A DNA stretch of 48,032 bases from a virus: IMG/VR virus record IMGVR_UViG_3300030329_002133, positions 1 to 48,032 of that record. One strand, written 5' to 3'. Each line of letters opens with the position of its first letter. Positions within the stretch are counted from its first letter, which is position 1. A program made the position numbers and the translations under genes. This document shows positions 40,941 through 48,032 of the stretch, in pieces. The notes below the pieces were generated by a model. It ran no database searches and was not told the DNA's origin. It was given only the letters and a program-made list of their open reading frames with translations.

Positions 40941-41204
40941 ATGATAGGAAATAGAGCACACAGAGATTTTAAAAAAAGGGCAAGAGTTACTAAAGATATA
41001 GTAAAAGGAATTGTCAATGTTGTATCTTTTGTATTGCCTGGTGGAAAAGTTTATAAAGGAGTTCAAGCTGCTAGAAAATATAGTCAATATCAAAAAGTAA
41101 AAAAAATGCAAGCGGCTAGAGGAAAAAGAAGAGCAAAACTAGCTCAACAGGGAACACACACATTAGATGGTAGAACAATGGAAAGATTTTTAAAGGATAA
41201 ATAA
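40941..41204 (+). CDS. Small very basic protein after capsid
   Basis: This 87-aa protein is Lys/Arg-rich with a hydrophobic middle (IVNVVSFVLPGGKVYKG, about 24-40). It starts after GGAGAAAATT and overlaps the next gene by one base (TAATG). Its charge suggests contact with DNA or RNA inside the head, or a small connector role. No family recognised. Confidence 0.6.
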   Translation: MIGNRAHRDFKKRARVTKDIVKGIVNVVSFVLPGGKVYKGVQAARKYSQYQKVKKMQAARGKRRAKLAQQGTHTLDGRTMERFLKDK

Positions 41205-43894
41205 TGAGTTTTAAAACTGAGATAGAAGCAATAGTTGGTGATATAGATAGCCCTGATTACACATCAGAAGCTGGCTTATACTTAACTGAAGGTTTAAAAT
41301 ATATATTAAAATATGTTAGCAGAAACAGAGACATGGCTCAAAAGCTTACATCCAATGCTATTCTTAATAATACTAGCACAACATTAGATACTAGTTCTAT
41401 ATTAAGCATTGTTTCTGTTACTAGAGGAGATGGAACTAGAAATAGAGAAGCATTAGAAGTAGCTTTTGAAAATTTTGATGACTATAAAGATACTAATAGC
41501 ATTTATTATAGCAGTAAGTTTGATCCAGTATATTCAATTATAAATGATACATTATATGTTCAACCAGAACCTACTGCAACTCAAAATGCAGTAGTAAGAA
41601 AAATACAACCAGCAGCAATTAGTTTAGGTGGCACTTCAGTGGATAATGTTCCAGATGAGTTACATAGAGGAATTGTTTTATATGCTTCTAAAGAAATGTT
41701 AAGAAAATTTTTAAGCACTAAAAATGCAGGATTGCCAGCAAATTTAACCTTACCAAGTGTACCAAGTGCAGGTTCTGTAGCAACAGTAACATTGGGAAGT
41801 TTAGGAACTGCACCAACTTATAGCAAAACAGCTTTGACTCTAACTAGTGCACCAAGTATTAGTTCATTAAATGTTAGTGCTTCTGTTCCATCAGTAATAA
41901 CATTAGGAACAGTTGCTTATACAGATGCAAGTGTAGGCGATGCATCAACTACAGGAGAAGCTGTTGGAGCAATTACAATACCTTCTATTGCGGATGCAAA
42001 TGTAACTACTGTTGTTCCTGCCTATACTAAAACAGCTTTAACCTTAACTAGTGCACCAAGTATAAGTGCTTTAACTATAAGTGCTAGTGTTCCTTCGACA
42101 ATTAATTTAACTACTGTAAGCTATACAGATGCTAGTGCGGCAGACGCTTCTGCAGGAACTGTAAGTGCAGTAACTACTGCAAGTGTAGCAGATGCTAATG
42201 TAACTACATCAAATTCAGCTATATCTGCATTACCAGCTTATGCCCCAGCAAGTATTAATATGACAGGAGCACCTGGTATTAGCAATTTAGATGTAAGTGA
42301 AAATCCTCCAAGTGCACCAAGTATTGTTGATGTAGGTGTAGGTAGTTTAGGAAGTGCACCAGCATATGCACCACCATCTTTGGCATTAGATTTTGGAACA
42401 TTAAGCGGAACCGATACTACTGCTGGAACTGAATCAAATTTAGGTGTTGATGATTTTATTTATGAAGAAGATGTAGAGTTAGCACAAATATCATTACAAA
42501 AAATGGGAGTGCAAATTGATAAATATCAAAGTGATATACAAAATCAATTAAATGAATTTAATGAAAATATGACTGCTTACAATGCTAATGTTCAAAAAAT
42601 TATGAAACAAGCTGATATGGAAGAAAGTGAATCATTACAAGGTATTCAAAAATATGCACAAGAAATAAACTCATATCAAGCTACAATTAATAAAAAAGTT
42701 CAAGAGTGGCAAGTAAACACTGAAAAAGAACTTCAGTTATGGCAAACAAAAAGACAAACTGAATTACAACAATATTCAGCAGATATACAAAATAATTTAA
42801 ACGAATATCAAGAACATTTAAATGTTTATCAAGTAGAAGTTCAAGAAGAATTAGCTAAACAAAATGTAGCATTAGACAAAGTAAGAACAGATGCTCAAAT
42901 TGCTGCTCAAAAAGCACAACAAGATGCAGCTGCTACAACTGATGTTGCTAAATTTAATAAAGAAAAAGATTTACAAATAAGTATGGAAGCTAGAGCAAGA
43001 GATATGGAAGCAATAATTTCTAATAATAATGCTATCGTAGCTGACTATCAAGCAAGAGTTCAATCTTATGGACAACAAGTTAATGATCAACTACAAGAAT
43101 ATAGAGCTAACTTAGAAAGAGAATTACAATTATTTCAGTTAAAAAGAACTACAGAAATTCAAAAACACCAAAATGATATTCAAGACGAATTAAATGAGTT
43201 TAATAAAGATAATGTTCGTTATCAAGCAGAAGTGCAAGAAGAATTGACTAAACATAATACTGCTTTACAAAAAGCTATTGCTCAAGCACAAATAGATGCA
43301 GCAGACGCACAACAAGAAAGTGAAATTGCAGCAACTAGAAATTTAGCTAATATGAATAAAGATTTACAAATCAAGTTAGAAGCAGCTGCTAAAGATATGG
43401 AAGTTATTATATCTCAAAATAATGCTAAAGTAGCAGATTATCAAGCTAGAGTTCAATCATATCAAGCTCAAGTTGCTGAACAAGTTCAAGAATATCAAGT
43501 AAATTTAGAAAAAGAACTTGGATTATTTAATGCTAAAAGAAATACAGAATTACAGAAACATCAAAACGATATTCAAGATGAATTAAATGAGTATCAAAAA
43601 GAACTTTCTATATATCAAGCAGATTTACAACATAAAATTCAACAATCAGAGTTAAGTTCTGAAAAAGAAGCAATGGAAATACAACAATATGCAACAGAAG
43701 TAGAATCTTATGGACAGCAAGTAGTTAAAGAAGTTCAAAACTTTACAACTAAATTGCAAAAAATTACTACAGATTATCAATGGTATGTAGATCAATATAA
43801 CAAGGTAAGCCGAGATTTAGTAGAATTTTTATCATACTATATGGTGGTTCCACAAATACAGGAGCAAGGAAATGAAGCTACAGCAAATGATTGA
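41204..43894 (+). CDS. 896-aa adaptor-like protein with AST-rich repeats and long coiled coil
   Basis: The N-terminal 175 or so residues resemble a phage adaptor module (RNRDMAQKL, later VQPEPTATQNAVVRKI, DELHRGIVLYAS). Residues about 180-400 are Ala/Ser/Thr-rich beta repeats with recurring KTALTLTSAPSIS and YTDAS(V/A) phrases. Residues about 425-880 are a near-continuous Gln/Glu/Lys coiled coil with long internal duplications: YQARVQSY and QKHQNDIQDELNE each occur twice. It could form a rigid rod or wrap the connector. It sits where head-tail joining genes are expected. Confidence 0.6.
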   Translation: MSFKTEIEAIVGDIDSPDYTSEAGLYLTEGLKYILKYVSRNRDMAQKLTSNAILNNTSTTLDTSSILSIVSVTRGDGTRNREALEVAFENFDDYKDTNSIYYSSKFDPVYSIINDTLYVQPEPTATQNAVVRKIQPAAISLGGTSVDNVPDELHRGIVLYASKEMLRKFLSTKNAGLPANLTLPSVPSAGSVATVTLGSLGTAPTYSKTALTLTSAPSISSLNVSASVPSVITLGTVAYTDASVGDASTTGEAVGAITIPSIADANVTTVVPAYTKTALTLTSAPSISALTISASVPSTINLTTVSYTDASAADASAGTVSAVTTASVADANVTTSNSAISALPAYAPASINMTGAPGISNLDVSENPPSAPSIVDVGVGSLGSAPAYAPPSLALDFGTLSGTDTTAGTESNLGVDDFIYEEDVELAQISLQKMGVQIDKYQSDIQNQLNEFNENMTAYNANVQKIMKQADMEESESLQGIQKYAQEINSYQATINKKVQEWQVNTEKELQLWQTKRQTELQQYSADIQNNLNEYQEHLNVYQVEVQEELAKQNVALDKVRTDAQIAAQKAQQDAAATTDVAKFNKEKDLQISMEARARDMEAIISNNNAIVADYQARVQSYGQQVNDQLQEYRANLERELQLFQLKRTTEIQKHQNDIQDELNEFNKDNVRYQAEVQEELTKHNTALQKAIAQAQIDAADAQQESEIAATRNLANMNKDLQIKLEAAAKDMEVIISQNNAKVADYQARVQSYQAQVAEQVQEYQVNLEKELGLFNAKRNTELQKHQNDIQDELNEYQKELSIYQADLQHKIQQSELSSEKEAMEIQQYATEVESYGQQVVKEVQNFTTKLQKITTDYQWYVDQYNKVSRDLVEFLSYYMVVPQIQEQGNEATAND

Positions 43895-44150
43895 AATGGT
43901 TAAGAAGCATCATCCTGAACTTGGAACTAATGAAATTATTCATATGTTAAATCAAGCATCAGATGATTTTTCAGCAAGAACACTAATGTTAGATGAAGCT
44001 ACACAATTTGACACTGTAGCAAATCAAAGATACTACGGTTTAAAAGCAGAGATATTAGAAATTAAATCAGTAGATTTAGAAGATTCAGAAGGAAATGTTA
44101 AAAGAATTAAAAGATTAGTTGGTAGACCAGAATATAGGGACTTAACATAA
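43872..44150 (+). CDS. Small connector-like protein
   Basis: This 92-aa protein overlaps the end of the 896-aa gene by 23 bases, with GGAGCAAGGAA upstream of the ATG. It has an N-terminal helix, the phrase DDFSARTLMLDEATQFDTV (about 31-49), and YYGLKAEILEIKSVDLED, a pattern seen in head-tail connector/adaptor proteins. The last residues lead into the next start (TAATG). A joining role is inferred from pattern and position. Confidence 0.5.
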   Translation: MKLQQMIEMVKKHHPELGTNEIIHMLNQASDDFSARTLMLDEATQFDTVANQRYYGLKAEILEIKSVDLEDSEGNVKRIKRLVGRPEYRDLT

Positions 44151-44566
44151 TGCCAAATTATAATTATAGCAAAGTATATACAAGAACTACCAAACAACAT
44201 GTATGGTGGGTTGAAAGAGATTCAATAGGTCTTGCACTTTTCGATCCATTAGAAAGTGAATCAAGTAGATTTAAATCAGTTGATGAAGTGTTGACGATTA
44301 CTGTATTTTACTACAAAAAAGCAGAACATTTTAATACTTTAGATTCTGCTTCTTCTAGTATGACAGAAGTAAGTGAGCTCCCTACTCAATTTCATCAATA
44401 TTTAGTAGATAAGGCAATTCAATTAGGTTATGAAACTAAACCAGAAGGGCTAAATCATGCTAGATATTATTCTAAACGATATGAAGAAGGAGTAAAGGAA
44501 GCTAAAATGTTCAAAAACCGTGGTCGTATAAGCGGAATGGTATCCATAAAACAACAGGAGTTTTAA
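44150..44566 (+). CDS. Hypothetical 138-aa protein of the adaptor block
   Basis: It starts within the stop of the previous gene (TAATG). The N-terminal half is beta-like with Trp/Tyr (TTKQHVWWVERDS) and the C-terminal half is helical (QFHQYLVDKAIQLGYE) with a basic end. Size, order and coupling suggest a connector or tail-completion protein partnered with the 92-aa protein. No family recognised. Confidence 0.55.
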   Translation: MPNYNYSKVYTRTTKQHVWWVERDSIGLALFDPLESESSRFKSVDEVLTITVFYYKKAEHFNTLDSASSSMTEVSELPTQFHQYLVDKAIQLGYETKPEGLNHARYYSKRYEEGVKEAKMFKNRGRISGMVSIKQQEF

Positions 44567-44862
44567 TGGCTAAAACTTGGAGAAAAGGACATTTTGGATT
44601 AGAGAATTTTCAATCGATATATACAGCTTTAGATGATTTGTTAACTAGTTTTAATGATAATTTATCTGGTAATTTTACAGATAGAAATCAACCTTCAGAC
44701 CCATCTTATACCAATATATCAGATTCGAGCACTACTTTTACTGATGTAAGTGCAGTAGGTAATCCTACATTTACTGACATCTCTGATGTTTCTAATCCAA
44801 CATTTACTGATATTTCTGAACCTTCTGATCCAAATTATAACGATATAGGGAGGTCTACATAA
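44566..44862 (+). CDS. Small repeat protein with FTDIS units
   Basis: This 98-aa protein has a 40-residue helical N-terminus and then short repeats of about 10-12 residues: FTDVSAVGNPT, FTDISDVSNPT, FTDISEPSDPN, with weaker copies before and after. It overlaps both neighbours by one base (TAATG). Such repeats are common in small tail or fibre-linker proteins of marine phages. Confidence 0.55.
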   Translation: MAKTWRKGHFGLENFQSIYTALDDLLTSFNDNLSGNFTDRNQPSDPSYTNISDSSTTFTDVSAVGNPTFTDISDVSNPTFTDISEPSDPNYNDIGRST

Positions 44863-45113
44863 TGGGTGGAACTTTATCAAAACCAAATCAAATTAAAGAT
44901 GTATATACAAAATTGGTATTTTTTGATGGAAATAAATTGAAATATGACAATGGAACACAAGATGTTATTATCAATGAAGTAGATAATTTCTCAGGAGATA
45001 TTGTAGGAGGAGCAGGTATTACAGCTACAACATCTAATGGGCAAACAACAATAAGCGTAACAGACGCTGAAGTCTTGTTACAGAATGAAGACATAAACGG
45101 GGGAGTATTCTAA
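44862..45113 (+). CDS. Small tail-fibre-related protein
   Basis: This 83-aa protein is beta-rich (DVYTKLVFFDGNKLKYDNG, then GGAGITATTSNGQTTISV). The GAGI-T-A-T-T-x-NG-x-TTISV phrase is a common motif of fibre and fibre-attachment domains. It is coupled to both neighbours by TAATG overlaps and lies immediately before two fibre genes. Confidence 0.55.
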   Translation: MGGTLSKPNQIKDVYTKLVFFDGNKLKYDNGTQDVIINEVDNFSGDIVGGAGITATTSNGQTTISVTDAEVLLQNEDINGGVF

Positions 45114-45949
45114 TGGCAAATAAAATACAAATACATAGAACTTCTACTTATAATGCTACCAGTGCTCCTAGTTCTCTATCTTATGGAGAGTTAGCATGGG
45201 TTAATGGTAGCAATAAATTATATATAGGAGTTCTTCAAAGCAATAACAGTACAGTAAATGTAACTGAATTTAATAGTATAGTAACTGGACAGATTCCAGA
45301 TTCTGCAGCAGGAACTAAAGGTTTAGTAATAGTTGGTGCAGGAGAAGGAATTGATGTAAGTTATTCATCAGGTACCGCAACAGTAGCTGGAGAAGATGCA
45401 ACAACATCAAACAAAGGTGTAGCATCATTTAGTTCTGATAATTTTGCAGTATCAAGTGGAGCAGTAACCATTAAAGATAGTGGTGTATCAAATGATGAAT
45501 TAGCAGGTAGTATTGCTAATGCTAAATTGGCTAATAGTAGTGTTACTATTGGTGATTCAGCTATATCACTTGGTGGAACAGATACAACTTTAACTGGGCT
45601 AACAGACCTAGACATGACTGCTGGTAATAAAACAATTTTAGATGGTGTAGGTTCAAACACTTTAACTATCGGTGCAAGTGGAACTACAGTAGCTATTGCT
45701 GGTAATTTAACAGTAGCAGGCTCTACAACTACTCTTAACACTTCAACCTTAGATGTTGAAGATATTAATATTACAGTGGCTAAAGGAGCAGCAGATTCTT
45801 CAGCTGCAGACGGAGCTGGTTTAACAGTAGATGGAGCAGGAGCAAGCATCATATATGATCACACAGGAACTCAATGGGAGTTCAACAAACCTGTTGAAGC
45901 ACAACAAGGTTTTGTAGATACAACTTTAGACTGCGGTACTTATAGTTAA
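45113..45949 (+). CDS. Tail fibre protein with GELA attachment module
   Basis: This 278-aa protein begins KIQIHRTSTYNATSAPSS then LSYGELAWVNGSNKLYIG, the head module typical of many marine phage fibres. The rest is Ser/Thr/Gly/Ala-rich beta sequence with recurring AGNKT and TVAG units and ends in TQWEFNKPVEAQQG. It is probably a fibre shaft or base. The following gene starts with a similar short module. Confidence 0.7.
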   Translation: MANKIQIHRTSTYNATSAPSSLSYGELAWVNGSNKLYIGVLQSNNSTVNVTEFNSIVTGQIPDSAAGTKGLVIVGAGEGIDVSYSSGTATVAGEDATTSNKGVASFSSDNFAVSSGAVTIKDSGVSNDELAGSIANAKLANSSVTIGDSAISLGGTDTTLTGLTDLDMTAGNKTILDGVGSNTLTIGASGTTVAIAGNLTVAGSTTTLNTSTLDVEDINITVAKGAADSSAADGAGLTVDGAGASIIYDHTGTQWEFNKPVEAQQGFVDTTLDCGTYS

Positions 45950-45963
45950 TATAGGATTAAGAG

Positions 45964-48032
45964 ATGGCTAATGTTTTAAAAATTAAGCGAGGCTCTAGTG
46001 TACCTTCTAGTAGCGATCTAGCTGTTTATGAGTTAGGATATAGAACAGGAACAACTGAACTATATATTAACGATAATGGCACTTATCGTCAATTAGGAGG
46101 TGCATCCAGTGGAGCTGTAGATTCTATAGCTAACTTTTCTAACAATAGACTTCTTACAGCATCTGATGCCGATTCTATTAATGGCGAAGCCAATCTTACT
46201 TTTAATGGAAATAAGTTAAATATTGAAAGTTCTGAAAATGTTGTATTGGAAATTGATAGCACAAGCACTTATACTTTTATTGATTTAAAAAATGACGATG
46301 ATAATAGAGTTCAACTTGGTAATGCAAATGATGGAGATTTTATCGTTAGAACTGCTGATGCTATAAGATTAATTGTAGATAGTTCAGGAAATACAGGTAT
46401 AATAAATGAATTGTATCATTATGGAGATACTGATACTAAAATGGCTTTTACTGCTGATGCTATCACATTTACTGCTGGTGGAGAAACATTATTAACACTT
46501 ACTGAAAGTTCTCAAGATGTAGTAAAACTTGGAGATGGTGGAGATGTAGATATAAACCTTAATGATGATATGTTTATTCAAGGGTCATCTTCTAATGTCG
46601 GTATAGGAACTACCTCACCAAGTTATAATCTTCACGTAAAGAGTGCAAGTGGAAGCCACGCAGAAGTAAGAATTGAAACTCCTGACCAAACAAGTGGTTC
46701 AGTTCCAGCATTAAGTTTTAACAATGGTGATAGAATTTATAGTCTTGGTGTGATGACTGATGAAAGTTTTAGTATAAGAGATGGTAGCGATAGTTGGGCA
46801 ACAAGGTTATCAATTACTACTGCAGGTAATGTAATTTTAGAACAAGAATTATTTTTAAAAGACGATAAAGATTTAGTATTAGGTAATGGTAGTGATTTAC
46901 AACTTAAACACGATGGTAGCCATAGTTATATTAAAAACGATACTGGAGATTTATATATTCAAAATACTGCTGATGATAAAGACATTGTATTACAAACAGA
47001 CGATGGCTCTGGAGGAGTAACTGCTTACCTAACATTAGATGGTAGTGCTACTGCTATTAAAGTTGCTAAAAATTTAGAATTAGCAGATAATGTTGAAGCA
47101 AGATTTGGAGCAAGTGATGATATAAAAATTTATCACAATAGTTCTTCAGGTAATGCAAATATAGAAAATTATACTGGCAGTCTTTATGTTACTAATTATA
47201 CAGATGATGCTGATATTATCTTTAGAAGTGATGATGGCTCTGGTGGAACAGCAGAATATTTTAGGGTAGATGGAAGTTCTACTGCAACGATTGTATCTAA
47301 AAACTTTGCTTTTACAGATAATGTTAAAGCAAGATTTGGAACAGGTGATGATTTAGATATATGGCACGATGGTAGCAATACTTATATTGAAAACGAAGTT
47401 GGGGATTTGCAAATTTATAATAAAGCAAATGATAAAGATATTATATTATCTTCTGACGATGGTTCAGGTGGAACTACAGCTTATCTAACATTAGATGGAA
47501 GTTTAGGATATACTACTTCTTCAAAACATATTAAAATGGTAGATAATGCCAGTCTTCTGGTTGGAACTTCTGAAGATGCTGGGTTTTATCACGATGGAAG
47601 TGATACTTTTCTTCAAAATGGAACTGGCAATCTTTACATAAGACAATTAGTTGATGATGCAGATTTAATATTCCAATGCGATGATGGTAGTGGTGGTAAT
47701 GCTACTTACTTATATTTAGATGGAAGTGCAGAAACTGTTACTGTATCAAAGAAATTACTTGTAGAAGATAGTGTTTGGGTAGCTCTTGGTAATTCTTCTG
47801 ATGCTGCTTTATACCACGATGACAGCAATGCTTATTTTAGAAGCTGGAAAGGAAGTATATTCATTACAACTGAAACCGATGACCAAGATATAGTTTTATC
47901 ATCTGATAATGGAAGTGGTGGAACTACACAATATATAAGAATTGATGGTAGTGCAGGATTAACACAAATTGATAAAGATATGAAGTTTGTTGATAGTGTA
48001 AAAGCACAATTTGGAGATAGTTCCGATTTAGA
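45964..48032 (+). CDS. Tail fibre with tandem HDGS/DDGSGG repeats, cut by the window end
   Basis: The frame from ATG 45964 (AGGATTAAGAG upstream) stays open to the right edge, at least 689 residues. A head module (KIKRGSSVPSSSDLAVYELG, then ELYINDNGTYRQLGG) matches the previous fibre. After about residue 290 come repeats of about 75 residues with DL-x-I-x-HDGS-x-x-YI, GDL-x-I-x-N, DD-x-DI and SDDGSGG...Y-x-x-LDGS. This layout is common in marine phage fibres. The distal receptor-binding end lies outside the window. Confidence 0.8.
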   Translation, partial: MANVLKIKRGSSVPSSSDLAVYELGYRTGTTELYINDNGTYRQLGGASSGAVDSIANFSNNRLLTASDADSINGEANLTFNGNKLNIESSENVVLEIDSTSTYTFIDLKNDDDNRVQLGNANDGDFIVRTADAIRLIVDSSGNTGIINELYHYGDTDTKMAFTADAITFTAGGETLLTLTESSQDVVKLGDGGDVDINLNDDMFIQGSSSNVGIGTTSPSYNLHVKSASGSHAEVRIETPDQTSGSVPALSFNNGDRIYSLGVMTDESFSIRDGSDSWATRLSITTAGNVILEQELFLKDDKDLVLGNGSDLQLKHDGSHSYIKNDTGDLYIQNTADDKDIVLQTDDGSGGVTAYLTLDGSATAIKVAKNLELADNVEARFGASDDIKIYHNSSSGNANIENYTGSLYVTNYTDDADIIFRSDDGSGGTAEYFRVDGSSTATIVSKNFAFTDNVKARFGTGDDLDIWHDGSNTYIENEVGDLQIYNKANDKDIILSSDDGSGGTTAYLTLDGSLGYTTSSKHIKMVDNASLLVGTSEDAGFYHDGSDTFLQNGTGNLYIRQLVDDADLIFQCDDGSGGNATYLYLDGSAETVTVSKKLLVEDSVWVALGNSSDAALYHDDSNAYFRSWKGSIFITTETDDQDIVLSSDNGSGGTTQYIRIDGSAGLTQIDKDMKFVDSVKAQFGDSSDL
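46860..47990 (+). repeat. About five tandem 225-bp repeat units in the fibre gene
   Basis: Degenerate copies recur at roughly 46.86, 47.08, 47.31, 47.53 and 47.75 kb, each encoding an HDGS (or HDDS/HNSS) turn followed by a D(D/N)GSGG turn. The copies differ mostly at third bases and surface residues, as expected for an old, selected duplication. They continue past the window edge. Confidence 0.6.

Noticed and set aside
45361-45852. A 163-codon minus-strand ORF opposite the fibre gene.
   Set aside because: It is Val/Pro/Ser-rich complement of a Thr/Gly/Ala fibre sequence, lacks a start signal and crosses a well-supported gene.
1-48032. A temperate lifestyle with integrase.
   Set aside because: No integrase, excisionase or attachment site was recognised; one small HTH-like protein is not enough.

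Overview
The window is a piece of an AT-rich tailed-phage genome (roughly one third G+C by eye). Both ends cut through genes: the C-terminus of a beta-barrel-like protein on the left and a tail fibre on the right. Packaging and structural genes (P22-type portal, large terminase, capsid, fibres, internal virion proteins) with no contractile-sheath or long-tail tape-measure gene suggest a podovirus-like particle. Strong Shine-Dalgarno sites before most genes (AAGGAG, GGAGG) argue against a Bacteroidota host. The DDGSGG / HDGS fibre repeats are of a kind known from marine phages. An AT-rich marine proteobacterial host is my inference. No integrase, repressor pair, tRNA, CRISPR array or insertion sequence was recognised.

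Layout: (i) 1-20222, plus strand: barrel-like protein, lysis genes (3TM holin), calcineurin-type phosphoesterase, an 801-aa tail protein, fibronectin-type appendage protein, then an ejection-type cassette (transglycosylase, T4-type lysozyme, three internal-protein candidates and a 3269-aa giant protein). (ii) 20223-20302: convergent terminator region. (iii) 20303-32929, minus strand: read from right to left, many small early-type genes, a ubiquitin-like cassette (Ubl, E2-like candidate, JAB protease, E1/ThiF), then replication and recombination genes (ERF-like annealing protein, SSB, primase-helicase, Hjc-like resolvase). (iv) 32930-33093: divergent start region. (v) 33094-48032, plus strand: small terminase, large terminase, portal, scaffold, capsid, adaptors, coiled-coil protein and fibres.

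Two things stand out. First, the phage carries a compact set that looks like a ubiquitin-type conjugation or sulfur-transfer system: a beta-grasp protein ending GG-DQS, a JAMM peptidase with all metal ligands and an E1-like adenylating enzyme, plus a 720-aa protein that may be an E2. Second, the giant virion protein contains an R-x-P...D-x-D-G-D signature like the catalytic double-psi barrel of multisubunit-type RNA polymerases, so it may be a virion-packaged RNA polymerase injected with the DNA. No T7-type RNA polymerase and no replicative DNA polymerase is visible.

The minus-strand operon also holds several intergenic RNA-like structures: hairpins closed by 10-12 bp stems, and a leader with a B12-box-like sequence and two segments complementary to one ribosome binding site.
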